A stretch of DNA of 47,287 nucleotides from Caryophanales bacterium UBA6985 (GTDB lineage Bacteria > Bacillota_I > Bacilli_A > RF39 > UBA660). How positions within the stretch are numbered: position 1 is the stretch's first letter; the number at the start of each line of letters is the position of its first letter. The notes beneath the pieces were generated by a model, which did not search any database, was not told the origin of the DNA, and saw only the letters and a program-made list of their open reading frames with translations. The stretch lies in the NCBI GenBank assembly GCA_002450035.1, contig DJYF01000039.1:1-47287 (forward strand). The letters are read 5' to 3'. Positions 22,392 through 30,644 of the stretch are shown one piece after another. A program made the translations under genes and the position numbers.

Positions 22392-23619
22392 CATATTTAT
22401 ATTTTCCAGTTCCTTTTGTTAAGTATTGTCTTAATTTAGTTACTGTGAAGAATAATGCTACTCCGATTACTACTACAATTAAAATAATAATTATAAAATT
22501 GGAAGATTTTTTAACAGTTATTTGGTAAGAACATTCTGTTCCATCTACTGCATTAATAATAATCTTAATCTTACTATTATTTTTAAGTTTTTCGTTTCCA
22601 TCTATTGAGTAATTAGCTTCACTTTGACTTGGTGTAACTTTTAAATCAAGTGACTTTTCATTGTTATTAAGTTTTAATGTGTATTGTTCTACTGAACTTG
22701 AGAAATCTAAGTTATATCCTTCAACAACAATATTTGCAAGAGTACAATCTGCTTGTTCTTTTGTATATCTAGAAACATTAAATTTAACAGTTGTTGTAGA
22801 AGTACCGTCACTAGAAGTTACTTTAACTGTAATGATTCCACCTTCAGTTGAAATGCCTTTATTACCAATTATTTCGTAAATAGCACTCTTATCTGTTGTT
22901 TCAACTTCAATATCAACATCATCTAAGTTATAAGGAATTCTTATATCATGTTCTTCATCTTTAACAATGTTTTTCATTTTAAGTTTCTTATTAATTGTAA
23001 GTAACTTAATTGATGAATCACTTGTAACTACTTTTGTTGTTTCTGTAGTTTGTGAAGTAGATTCTGTAGTGCCTTCAGTTGGAGCAACAGTAGGTTTTTG
23101 TGTTGGAGCAACTGTAGGCTTTTGTGTTGGCTTTTGTGTTGGAGCAGCTGTAGGCTTTTTTGTTGGTTTTTGTGTAGGTGGATTTGTAACAGGAGGTTTT
23201 GTTGGTTCTGTTGGTTTTACATAAATAGAACCATCTGGATTTCTTGTACAATCATAAGTTACATCTTTATATGTGTACTTTTTATCAATATTTCCGCTAC
23301 AAGATCCATTTCTTAAATAACCATAAGAAATAGATTGGTATGGAGTTCTGTTTCCATTTGCACATGTACCACTTGCAGTCCAAGGAATTACATTTAAATA
23401 TGTATAAGTCTTAGATGCACCATTAGAAGTACATTGGTTAACAACACATGATCTTAATGTAACACTTCCACTTACATTAGCAAGAGAAGTTTTACCACTA
23501 CTTACATTATTAGCATCTGTCTTACAAGTTGCTAAATCTGGGTATACGTAAGCAGCATTTACTGTTATTGGAATTAAAACCATGCATATAACTATTAATA
23601 ATTTATATATTTTTTTCAT
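22387..23619 (-). CDS. Surface protein with cadherin-like beta-sandwich repeats and PT-rich stalk
   Basis: A 410-residue predicted type I membrane protein. A signal peptide (about 1-22, ending VNAA) is followed by a Cys-rich module (23-130, at least eight Cys), a Pro/Thr/Lys stalk with PTQKPT-type repeats (135-190), and two cadherin-like beta-sandwich units (about 200-285 and 290-372) with SIKLLTI, IPYNLDDVDIEV and SSDGTSTTTVKFNVSR typical of that Pfam type. A C-terminal helix (about 376-398) and a basic tail anchor it. Likely an adhesin or exposed partner of the pilus-like genes downstream. It has its own promoter and terminator. Confidence 0.7.
   Translation of the reverse strand: MKKIYKLLIVICMVLIPITVNAAYVYPDLATCKTDANNVSSGKTSLANVSGSVTLRSCVVNQCTSNGASKTYTYLNVIPWTASGTCANGNRTPYQSISYGYLRNGSCSGNIDKKYTYKDVTYDCTRNPDGSIYVKPTEPTKPPVTNPPTQKPTKKPTAAPTQKPTQKPTVAPTQKPTVAPTEGTTESTSQTTETTKVVTSDSSIKLLTINKKLKMKNIVKDEEHDIRIPYNLDDVDIEVETTDKSAIYEIIGNKGISTEGGIITVKVTSSDGTSTTTVKFNVSRYTKEQADCTLANIVVEGYNLDFSSSVEQYTLKLNNNEKSLDLKVTPSQSEANYSIDGNEKLKNNSKIKIIINAVDGTECSYQITVKKSSNFIIIILIVVVIGVALFFTVTKLRQYLTKGTGKYKYE
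23080..23200 (-). repeat. PT-rich stalk repeats
   Basis: Tandem degenerate repeats encoding (A/P)PTQKPT(V/K)-like units in the stalk of 22387-23619. At DNA level copies of TTTTGTGTTGGAGCAACTGT-like sequence recur on the plus strand. Such repeats can change in number by slippage. Confidence 0.7.
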
Positions 23620-23640
23620 AAATGCCTCTTTTCAATATAG

Positions 23641-23669
23641 ATTATAATTTATTGTTGTACTTTATTCAA
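23641..23669 (-). promoter_or_regulatory. Promoter of the cadherin-like gene, overlapping dnaI 3' end
   Basis: Minus strand TTGAAT (23664-23669), 17 nt, TATAAT (23641-23646). The -35 and most of the spacer lie inside the last codons of dnaI. Confidence 0.65.
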
Positions 23670-24569
23670 TTCTACTCTTCTATTTTTACTTATTAATTCA
23701 ATATCATCTGATAAGAATTTAACTCTTTCAATAATTCTTTGAGCTTTTAAAACATCTACTTTATTTTTAGTTTCAGCTAAATGATCTTCTAATTCTTCAA
23801 TATTTAAATTAGATGTGAAGAATGTTGGAAGTTTTTCATCCATACGGCATTGAAGAATAGTAAATAATACTTCATCTCTTGACCATGAAGTAACATTTTC
23901 AGCACCAATGTCATCTATTAATAATAAATCACATTTAGTAAGTTCATTAATAATGTCATCATAGTCTTCTTCATAATTTGAATTAAATGATGCTTTTAGA
24001 GTTTTTAGTATTCTTGGATAATTTACAATTACTGAAGAGTATCCTTCTTTTGCAAGTTCGTTTAATAATGCTGCAAGAATGTAAGTTTTTCCTGATCCAA
24101 ATGAGCCATGTAAGAATAACCCTTTTGTATGTTTATCTTTAGGATAGTTCTTTAAAAATTCTTTCATCCATTTAATAGCCGGAAGTCTATTTTTATCTTT
24201 TAAGTCTAAGTCTTTAATAGATGCTTTTCTAATTTCGAAAGGTTCTTCAAAGAATTTAGAACTAGTTTCTTCTTCTATTCTTGCTTGACTCATATATTTA
24301 CATTCTTTATAGTCAAAGATAATTACATTACCATCTACTCTTGGATAATATACTAGGCCCATGCAAGCATTTTTACATTCATGAATACCCTTACATTTAG
24401 AGCAGTTTTTAAGTTCACATACACTTCTTTTAATTTTAGAAGTATATTTCATCGCAAGATTATCATCTGCTTTGATACGAGCAATCATCTTTTTAAAATC
24501 AGGATCTTTTATTGCTTCTAAGTATTCATATTTTAATCCATTTTTATCTACAAAGTATGGACTCTTCAT
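23649..24569 (-). CDS. dnaI: Primosomal protein DnaI (helicase loader)
   Basis: A 306-residue AAA+ ATPase that loads the replicative helicase. The N-terminal domain has a Cys cluster (51, 56, 59, 65, 69, 90) expected to bind zinc. Walker A is HGSFGSGKT (154-162) and Walker B LLLIDDIGAE. Then ILQCRMDEKLPTFFTSNL carries sensor-1, and RIIERVKFLSDDI the C-terminal sensor-2 region. ATG at 24569 follows AGGTGATAATT; the upstream GTG falls in that site. It lies 5 nt after dnaB, the normal dnaB-dnaI pairing of Bacilli. Confidence 0.92.
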   Translation of the reverse strand: MKSPYFVDKNGLKYEYLEAIKDPDFKKMIARIKADDNLAMKYTSKIKRSVCELKNCSKCKGIHECKNACMGLVYYPRVDGNVIIFDYKECKYMSQARIEEETSSKFFEEPFEIRKASIKDLDLKDKNRLPAIKWMKEFLKNYPKDKHTKGLFLHGSFGSGKTYILAALLNELAKEGYSSVIVNYPRILKTLKASFNSNYEEDYDDIINELTKCDLLLIDDIGAENVTSWSRDEVLFTILQCRMDEKLPTFFTSNLNIEELEDHLAETKNKVDVLKAQRIIERVKFLSDDIELISKNRRVELNKVQQ

Positions 24570-24574
24570 AATTA

Positions 24575-25852
24575 TCACCTAAATTCTTTTAAATCTTCTT
24601 CTAATCTTTTTATATCTTCATCAGATAAATCATTAGATTCAATATCTGCATTTACCCAGGAAGGTACATTTGCTTTTTGTTTAGTAACTTTTGTTTTAGA
24701 AACACTTTCAGTTTTAGTAGTTTTCTTTCTAAGTTCATTCATCGCATCAACTACTGTTTTAATATTTTTTCTTTTAAATGTTGATGCTATTTGTTCAATA
24801 TAATTTCTTGTTAGTTTGTTATCATTAACTTTTAGTACATAGTCCACAAGTACATTTATAACACCTGCTGGTAGGTCATAGTTAATTGCCAGTAACTCAA
24901 GCGTTTGTAAATCTATTTTACTTGGAGCAGCTCCTTTGTTCCTTCCTCTTAAGAAATCATTTGGAGTAGTATTTTCAAATACTGCTATCATACGACCTTT
25001 ACTAGAAGTATCTCCTGTTGGACTCTTTAAATATTCAGGTTGACATCTATAAATAATAGTTGGAAGTCTACCATTGTTATTATATTCATAATTCTTTCTA
25101 GCTGTTTCTATAAGTTTTTCTTTATTAATTAAACCTATATCTTCAATAGACATTCTTATAATTTCAATCATCTTTATTGTATCAATATTATAAGTGAAAG
25201 AAAGTTTATTAATAACGTCTCTTACTCTTTTATTAAATGTTCTAGAGTTTATTAATCCTTTGGGAATAGATTTTTCAATTAAATCAAAGTCTATTCTGGA
25301 TTCAATATTTAAACCTAGTTTTTCAGTCTTTCTAATTTCTTCTAATGAAGTTGAAGGAATTGACTTAAATGTTTCATTCATAGTTGAAGTGATTTCTTCA
25401 AAATCATCTTTTTTAATAGTTCTTTTTTTATAGTTTTCTTTTAATATAGAGTATTCTTCTTCTCCAATGTTATTAAGTAGAACTACATTAAGAAGTGGAT
25501 CATTAAAAAACTCATATGCTGATAATGGAGAATATAACTCATAAAGGTATTCATTGACACTATCATTTCTTTTAATAAAGCTCTTCATTAATCCTACAGC
25601 TTCAAGAGCTTTTCTTGCTTCTTCAATTTTATCAAGTCTTGATTTCAAAACTACCATTAAATGGTGATGAGTATAAAGGTCACTTACTTGTTCACTTTTG
25701 TCTAAGTCTCCCCATAAAGTTAAATAAAGAGAAACTGCAGAAGCACCAATAATAGGTTGATATAATGAGGTTAAATTTTTCTTATCTACTTCTGTTAATA
25801 CTGATTGATTTACTATTTTATAAACATCAGCTGGTAGTAAGTTATCTTTCAT
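24575..25852 (-). CDS. dnaB: Replication initiation and membrane attachment protein DnaB
   Basis: A 425-residue protein with two DnaB/DnaD-type modules. The N-terminal winged-helix region (LLPADVYKIVNQSVLTEVDKKNL onward) precedes a C-terminal DDBH2-type segment, LLAINYDLPAGVINVLVDYVLKVNDNKL with NYIEQIASTFKRKNI, typical of the Gram-positive helicase co-loader (not the E. coli helicase). It works with DnaD and DnaI at oriC and in restart. ATG at 25852 is preceded by AGGTGATATAT. The tail after about residue 370 is charged and low-complexity. Confidence 0.88.
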   Translation of the reverse strand: MKDNLLPADVYKIVNQSVLTEVDKKNLTSLYQPIIGASAVSLYLTLWGDLDKSEQVSDLYTHHHLMVVLKSRLDKIEEARKALEAVGLMKSFIKRNDSVNEYLYELYSPLSAYEFFNDPLLNVVLLNNIGEEEYSILKENYKKRTIKKDDFEEITSTMNETFKSIPSTSLEEIRKTEKLGLNIESRIDFDLIEKSIPKGLINSRTFNKRVRDVINKLSFTYNIDTIKMIEIIRMSIEDIGLINKEKLIETARKNYEYNNNGRLPTIIYRCQPEYLKSPTGDTSSKGRMIAVFENTTPNDFLRGRNKGAAPSKIDLQTLELLAINYDLPAGVINVLVDYVLKVNDNKLTRNYIEQIASTFKRKNIKTVVDAMNELRKKTTKTESVSKTKVTKQKANVPSWVNADIESNDLSDEDIKRLEEDLKEFR

Positions 25853-25923
25853 ATATATCACCTTCTTCTTGCCTATATTTTACCATTTTAATAGGATATT
25901 TACTATAAAAATCAATTTTAGGA

Positions 25924-25956
25924 AACAAAAAAGAGGAAGTATTATTTACTTTCCTC
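25924..25956 (-). terminator. Terminator of the RNase J-like/53-aa gene unit
   Basis: Arms GAGGAAGTA (25933-25941) and TACTTTCCTC (25947-25956, one bulge), then a T run on the minus strand. Confidence 0.8.
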
Positions 25957-26103
25957 TTCTTTTTTATTCTTTTTATTCTCTTTAGTATTCTCTTTTTCTT
26001 TTAAAAAATCATCGTCATACTCTATTACAAGACCAAGAGATGCCAATTTAGAATTTATTTCTTCTTCAACTGTGTTAATTTGTTTTTGTATTTTTAAAGC
26101 CAT
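25942..26103 (-). CDS. Small charged protein, 53 residues, coupled to the RNase J-like gene
   Basis: An open frame of 53 codons reading MALKIQKQINTVEEEINSKL and ending in a Lys/Glu/Asn-rich tail (KENKKNKKEEESK). The ATG begins 1 nt after the RNase J-like stop (TAACATG), GAGGT lies within the end of that gene, and a terminator overlaps its stop, all supporting expression. The N-terminal 20 residues could form a short coiled coil. It does not resemble RpoY, the small protein encoded next to rnjA in Bacillus. No function can be assigned. Confidence 0.6.
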   Translation of the reverse strand: MALKIQKQINTVEEEINSKLASLGLVIEYDDDFLKEKENTKENKKNKKEEESK

Positions 26104-26104
26104 G

Positions 26105-27748
26105 TTATACCTCTTGAATTACATCAATAATCATTGGTTTAGTACCTGTTTCATCATAGAAATATTTAGATAATTGTTCTCTTATTTCATTTTTAATTGC
26201 ATTGAAATCTACATATCTAGTTGAAACATTCTTTTCAATTATTTCTTTACTAATACGTTTAATTTCTTCAATTAATTTATAAGAGTCTCTTACATAAATA
26301 AATCCTCTTGTTGTTACTTCAGGTCCTACTAATATTTCTTTAGTCTTTTTATCAATAGTTGCACTTATTAGAAGAATACCATTTTCTCCTAACATCTCTC
26401 TATCTTTAATAACTAATTCACCAACATCTTCACTTGTTTTACCATCTATTAGGAAATCATTAATCTTAATTGTTTCTGTTGATTCTACAAGTTTTCCATT
26501 TACAAACTCTACTACATCACCATTTTGTTTAAGAATAATATTTTCTTTAGGCATATGAAGTGCATCGGCAATATTAGCATTATTAACCATAAGACGATAT
26601 TCACCTTTAACAGGCATATAGTACTTAGGATTAATTAGATTTAACATAATCATTAAGTCTTCACTTGATGCATGATGTAAAATTGTTTTATCTTTAGGAA
26701 TAGTTATGCTATTAACATTCTTTTGAGCTATTTCATCTTGCATCTTAACTATTACCTTTTCGCTTGAATCATATGTTGGTTCTGCAAATATAACTGTATC
26801 AGTATCAGTTAAATGAATATATTTATCATTTTCAGATACTATTTTTGCTAAAGCACCTGTTGGATTCTTTCTATCATCACATACTAAAAGAATTGAATCT
26901 TTTCTTTCTATATCAGACATATTACCAATTAAATCATCTGATACAGTTAAATAACCATTTTCTCTCGCAATGGATACAATCTTTTGTAATTTATTACCCA
27001 TGATAACTATTTTTCTATGCATGTTAATTGATGCATTAAATAATTCTTGGATTGCATATAAATGAACTGGTAAGATACTTACAATTATTCTGCCTGGAGC
27101 TTGATTAATAGTATCTTTAAACCAAGAAGTTAATCTATGATTTGGACTAGTATGTCCTTTTTTCTCTGAAAAAGTTGATTCAGATAATAAACATAATACT
27201 CCTTGTTTACCAATGTAAGCTACTTTACCTAAATCCATACCATATGAACCTGTCATAAGTGGATCAATAACAAAGTCTCCTGTATAACAAATTGCTCCAT
27301 CTTTAGTATTTAGTACATACATGACAGCATCAGGAACTGAATGAGATACATTAATTGGGAATACAGATACATCTTTTGAATCTTTAAAGGTAATCTTCTT
27401 ATGTGCCTTGATCTCTACAATATTATCTTTGTTAACACCTTCAAGTATCATGTATTCTTTTGTATATTTAGTACAATAAATCTTAATATCAGGTATTAAG
27501 TTAATAAGATCCTGTACTCCACCCATTTGTTCTAAATGTGCATGTGTAATAAATACACCTTCTATTTTATTTTTATTTTCTACTAAATAACTATAGTCAG
27601 GAATAATATAATCTATTCCATACATGTTATCATTTGCATATTTTAAACCACAGTCAAATATAAATATTTTTTCATCTACTTCTACTACGTATGTGTTCTT
27701 ACCTGATTCGTTAAGACCACCCATAGCAAAAATCTTAATTTTACTCAT
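26105..27748 (-). CDS. RNase J family protein with degenerate active site (RNase J2-like)
   Basis: A 547-residue beta-CASP/metallo-beta-lactamase protein, colinear with the RNase J at 39698-41383. The metal site HxHxDH reads HAHLEQ (69-74), the HTGD motif reads YTGD, and the beta-CASP SGHA and HGEYR motifs read ASSED and KGEYR. It is thus probably inactive or strongly impaired as a nuclease, and likely an RNase J2-like partner of the intact copy, as the B. subtilis J1/J2 complex suggests. ATG at 27748 follows GGAG; the frame is open further up but would lack a ribosome site. Promoter with TG-n-TATAAT at 27804-27832. Confidence 0.85.
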   Translation of the reverse strand: MSKIKIFAMGGLNESGKNTYVVEVDEKIFIFDCGLKYANDNMYGIDYIIPDYSYLVENKNKIEGVFITHAHLEQMGGVQDLINLIPDIKIYCTKYTKEYMILEGVNKDNIVEIKAHKKITFKDSKDVSVFPINVSHSVPDAVMYVLNTKDGAICYTGDFVIDPLMTGSYGMDLGKVAYIGKQGVLCLLSESTFSEKKGHTSPNHRLTSWFKDTINQAPGRIIVSILPVHLYAIQELFNASINMHRKIVIMGNKLQKIVSIARENGYLTVSDDLIGNMSDIERKDSILLVCDDRKNPTGALAKIVSENDKYIHLTDTDTVIFAEPTYDSSEKVIVKMQDEIAQKNVNSITIPKDKTILHHASSEDLMIMLNLINPKYYMPVKGEYRLMVNNANIADALHMPKENIILKQNGDVVEFVNGKLVESTETIKINDFLIDGKTSEDVGELVIKDREMLGENGILLISATIDKKTKEILVGPEVTTRGFIYVRDSYKLIEEIKRISKEIIEKNVSTRYVDFNAIKNEIREQLSKYFYDETGTKPMIIDVIQEV

Positions 27749-27803
27749 TATTAAGTCTCCGTTTCTATAAATAAAATTATATATAAGGCACAAAACTGAT
27801 GTA

Positions 27804-27832
27804 ATTATAGCATAAAAAGTTGTAAGTGACAA
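27804..27832 (-). promoter_or_regulatory. Strong promoter of the RNase J2-like gene
   Basis: Minus strand TTGTCA (27827-27832), 17 nt, TATAAT (27804-27809) with TG one base upstream of -10. The -35 lies in an inverted repeat (27816-27836). Confidence 0.7.
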
Positions 27833-27836
27833 CTTT
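27816..27836. promoter_or_regulatory. Possible operator palindrome over the -35 region
   Basis: AAAGTTGT and ACAACTTT, perfect 8-bp arms separated by AAGTG, covering the -35 and half of the spacer of the promoter at 27804-27832. No terminator-like T run follows in the transcribed direction. A repressor site is an inference. Confidence 0.35.
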
Positions 27837-27876
27837 CTAGAATTATAGAAATAGCATTCTTCTTCTATATTTTTAA

Positions 27877-27904
27877 TTGTATTATTTTATAAATGTACTA
27901 AAAT
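27877..27904 (+). promoter_or_regulatory. Candidate promoter of the DUF975 gene
   Basis: TTGTAT (27877-27882), 16 nt, TAAAAT (27899-27904), followed by GGAAGGAGAG before the ATG at 27933. Confidence 0.45.
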
Positions 27905-27932
27905 TAAAATAGGAAGGAGAGTTTAAGTTTAT

Positions 27933-28583
27933 ATGGAAAATGCCAAAAGATGGGCAAAGGATAATTTGAAAGGCAATAAATGGAATATATGGATAGGAAT
28001 ACTTATATTAGGTTTTATTACAGGTATTGTAGATAGTATTTGTAATACCATCTGGAAACCTGAAGTTATAGATGTTTGGAATGATGTTGATATAGTTGTT
28101 ACTAGTCGTAGTGCTGCTTCAGCAACTTCTATTATTAACCTATTATTATCACCTTTATATGTAGGTTTTTGTTTTTATCTAGTAAATATTGTTAAAGGTA
28201 AAAAGTTCCAAGTAGAACAATTATTTAGTAAATTTAATAATTATCTTAGAACTATTTTAGCTATTGTAATGATGGGTATTATAATAGCTATAAGTTTTTG
28301 CTTACTAATTGTTCCTGGTATTATTGCTGCCCTTGCCCTTGCACTTGTTATGTACTTACTAGCTGATGAGAGATTTAAAAACCTAAGTGCTATGGAAATT
28401 ATTAAGAAAAGTGCAGAATTAACTAAGGGACATAAGATGGAATTATTCCTTTTTATTCTTGAATATTTTGTTAAATTTATATTAAGTGTATTTACTTTGG
28501 GTATTTGGTTAATATGGTTAATTCCTGAATACAATTTAATAGTTGCTAAGTTTGCAACTGATTTAATTGATGAAAATAAATAA
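27933..28583 (+). CDS. DUF975 family membrane protein
   Basis: A 216-residue polytopic protein with four to five helices (about 18-38, 66-88, 106-138, 172-200). The end of the sequence fits DUF975: MYLLADERFKNLSAMEIIKKSAELTKGHKMELFLF, then SVFTLGIWLIWLIPEYNLIVAKF. DUF975 proteins are integral membrane proteins of unknown function common in Firmicutes. Ribosome site AAGGAGAG is strong. It is divergent from the RNase J2-like gene and probably transcribed alone or with the HIT gene. Confidence 0.8.
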   Translation: MENAKRWAKDNLKGNKWNIWIGILILGFITGIVDSICNTIWKPEVIDVWNDVDIVVTSRSAASATSIINLLLSPLYVGFCFYLVNIVKGKKFQVEQLFSKFNNYLRTILAIVMMGIIIAISFCLLIVPGIIAALALALVMYLLADERFKNLSAMEIIKKSAELTKGHKMELFLFILEYFVKFILSVFTLGIWLIWLIPEYNLIVAKFATDLIDENK

Positions 28584-28611
28584 TTATTAAGTTTTATATT
28601 AACCACTTTTA

Positions 28612-28620
28612 TGTTATATT
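28612..28620 (+). promoter_or_regulatory. Candidate extended -10 for the HIT gene
   Basis: TGTTATATT upstream of the GGTGAT ribosome site. The -35 (TTTTAT) is weak. Confidence 0.4.
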
Positions 28621-28636
28621 TTAGTTGGTGATAAAA

Positions 28637-29023
28637 ATGAATGATTGTATATTTTGTAAAATAGCTAATGGTGAAATACCTACTAAGATGGTATATCAAG
28701 ATGATGTAGTAGCCGTATTCATGGATGCTAATCCAAATACTAATGGACATATGTTAGTTGTTCCTAGAAAACATGTTGTAGATTTTACTGAAATTGATGA
28801 TGAGACTTTAGTTCATATTCATAAATTAATCAAAGAAAAATTACAACCAATGGTATATGAAAAACTTGGGGCATGTGGATTAAAAATAGTTAATAACTAT
28901 GGTTCTGAACAACAAGTAAAACATTATCATGTTCACGTTATTCCATTCTATCCAGATACTAAAGTTGTAATACCTCATGCAGAAGGAAACATTGATGAAG
29001 TATTTGAAAAATTAACAAAATAA
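28637..29023 (+). CDS. HIT family nucleotide-binding hydrolase
   Basis: A 128-residue HIT protein. The N-terminus CIFCKIANGEIPTKMVYQDD is characteristic, as is GHMLVVPRKHV. The catalytic histidine triad is HYHVHVIP near residue 100. HIT enzymes cleave nucleoside phosphoramidates or dinucleotides such as AMP-lysine or Ap4A. ATG at 28637 is chosen because GGTGAT precedes it; an earlier TTG in frame is inside the ribosome site. Followed by a strong hairpin. Confidence 0.92.
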   Translation: MNDCIFCKIANGEIPTKMVYQDDVVAVFMDANPNTNGHMLVVPRKHVVDFTEIDDETLVHIHKLIKEKLQPMVYEKLGACGLKIVNNYGSEQQVKHYHVHVIPFYPDTKVVIPHAEGNIDEVFEKLTK

Positions 29024-29053
29024 AAACTCTAACAAAACGTTAGAGTTTTTTTA
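29020..29053. terminator. Bidirectional terminator between the HIT and zinc-ribbon genes
   Basis: Arms AAAAACTCTAAC (29022-29033) and GTTAGAGTTTTT (29039-29050) with a 5-nt loop; T runs on both strands. The genes converge here. Confidence 0.85.
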
Positions 29054-29809
29054 TAGATAACTATCATTCAATTTAGTATATTTATATTTTTCTAGGTATC
29101 CATAATCCATAATCATTATGAAAGGAAAAAGAATTGTTTTAATCATATTTTTCTTTGAACCATGATTAAATCTAGCAGCCAATTCTTTTAATACATTTAT
29201 TCTATACCAAATATATAAAATTATTGTATAAACAGATGCACAATAAAACATATATCTTATATGAAGAATCCATATTCCTCCGTGACCACTGCCATAGTAA
29301 AGGATAGCTATGAATAACCAAACAAGTGCTAATGGTTCGCATTTTCCTAATTGATCTCTTAGTCTTTGATCATTTCTTATTTGAAGTAAAGTAATTAATC
29401 TTATAATTGGTATTAAACCCATGTACCACTTCTTCCCTGCTTTATTAAACATAAATTCATAAGATGTAACACTTATAAGCCAAAATGGTACACATGTTTC
29501 AAAGAAAATTAGTATTAAATGGTTTTTTCTAAAGATAACATAAATTAATAATGGCACTAATATAATATAAATAATATTAACTATTAAAAATACTCTATTA
29601 TGAAGAAGTTCTTTATTAACATTTTTGTTCTTCATTTGTTCATATTCTTCGTCATATAGATTATCAGTAAGTTTTGTTACTGCTCTTTTCGCAGAATCAT
29701 TAGCATAGTTATAATATGGACCCTTTTCTTCTACCTTTTGAACAGTTCCACATTCAGGACATATTAAAATATTATCTTCTATTTCTTTTTCACATTTTCT
29801 ACATTTCAT
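29051..29809 (-). CDS. Zinc-ribbon multi-pass membrane protein
   Basis: A 252-residue protein. It starts with a zinc ribbon, CRKCEKEIEDNILICPECG (four Cys), then a charged linker, then about five hydrophobic helices. The segment KWYMGLIPIIRLITLLQIRN resembles the DUF5684-type pattern of small membrane proteins. The frame is open 22 codons further upstream, but ATG at 29809 gives the ribbon at the N-terminus; its ribosome site GTGAT is modest. A TATAAT is at 29825-29830. Function unknown; zinc-ribbon plus membrane proteins of this type are common in Firmicutes. Confidence 0.7.
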   Translation of the reverse strand: MKCRKCEKEIEDNILICPECGTVQKVEEKGPYYNYANDSAKRAVTKLTDNLYDEEYEQMKNKNVNKELLHNRVFLIVNIIYIILVPLLIYVIFRKNHLILIFFETCVPFWLISVTSYEFMFNKAGKKWYMGLIPIIRLITLLQIRNDQRLRDQLGKCEPLALVWLFIAILYYGSGHGGIWILHIRYMFYCASVYTIILYIWYRINVLKELAARFNHGSKKNMIKTILFPFIMIMDYGYLEKYKYTKLNDSYL

Positions 29810-29895
29810 ATATATCACATATATATTATAACAATAAGTAAAAATAATAAGATATAATTCATCTTTATTTAACAAATATGTTTACTATAGAAAGA

Positions 29896-29928
29896 ATAAA
29901 ATGTCAGGAGATTATCCTGACAGTTTTA
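29896..29928 (-). terminator. Terminator of mtnN
   Basis: Arms TGTCAGGA (29902-29909) and TCCTGACA (29915-29922) with a five-base loop, followed by TTTTATTC on the minus strand. Confidence 0.8.
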
Positions 29929-30618
29929 TTTGATATTTTTTAATAAAAGTGAAGTTGCTTCACCTACTACTTTGCTACTTTCTTTTAAGAATTCTTCATA
30001 AGTAGTAGTATTTTCATTATTAACTACATCTGAAATACTTCTAATTATTAAGAAAGGTATATTGCAAAGGAAACATACTTGAGCAATACTAGCACCTTCC
30101 ATTTCAGTACATAAAGCATTGAACTTTTTATTTATTTTTAAACTCATATTAGTATCTGTACAGAAGATATCTCCTGATGCAATTACACCAACAAATACAT
30201 TAGCATTTATTTCTTCAAATGAACTTTTAGCACTTCTAATTAAGTATTCATCTGCTTCTATAAAAGGTTTACCTACTTCAGGAATATATCCTTTTTCATG
30301 ATCAAAAGCAGTTATATCAAAGTCATGTTGAACAAGAGACTCTCCAATTACAATATCTCCAACTCTCAAGCGTTCATCTATTCCACCTGCAACACCAATG
30401 TTAAGAATAAAATCTACTTTAAAGTTATCTATTAGTAATTGAGTAGTTCTTGCAGCATTTACTTTACCTACTCCACATCTTACTAGAATACAATATTTAT
30501 CATGAATAGTTCCTTCATAAAAATGTAGGTCAAATATAGTATATTCTTTTTCTATTTTTAAAAACTTTTTTAACTCTACAAGTTCTTCTTCCATGGCAAA
30601 TATAATTCCATATTTCAT
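29926..30618 (-). CDS. mtnN: 5'-methylthioadenosine/S-adenosylhomocysteine nucleosidase
   Basis: A 230-residue enzyme that hydrolyses MTA and SAH to adenine plus a thioribose, in SAM recycling. Landmarks are GIIFAMEEELVEL (catalytic Glu near 12), CGVGKVNAARTTQLLI, IGVAGGI, MEGASIAQVC (substrate-binding Met-Glu) and RSISDVVNN (catalytic Asp). Length and motifs match Pfs/MtnN. The ribosome site AAAGGGGTG is near consensus. It lies just after the tRNA-Glu terminator on the same strand; its own promoter is not clear, so read-through is possible. Confidence 0.95.
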   Translation of the reverse strand: MKYGIIFAMEEELVELKKFLKIEKEYTIFDLHFYEGTIHDKYCILVRCGVGKVNAARTTQLLIDNFKVDFILNIGVAGGIDERLRVGDIVIGESLVQHDFDITAFDHEKGYIPEVGKPFIEADEYLIRSAKSSFEEINANVFVGVIASGDIFCTDTNMSLKINKKFNALCTEMEGASIAQVCFLCNIPFLIIRSISDVVNNENTTTYEEFLKESSKVVGEATSLLLKNIK

Positions 30619-30644
30619 AAAAACACCCCTTTATTTTATTTAAA

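Noticed and set aside
23098..23224. Plus-strand frames rich in Cys, Trp and Val opposite the PT-rich stalk
   Set aside because: Composition comes from reading the antisense of the repeats; no ribosome site.
28241..28750. Minus-strand 169-codon frame opposite DUF975 and HIT genes
   Set aside because: Antisense to two clear genes; no ribosome site, and an implausible composition.
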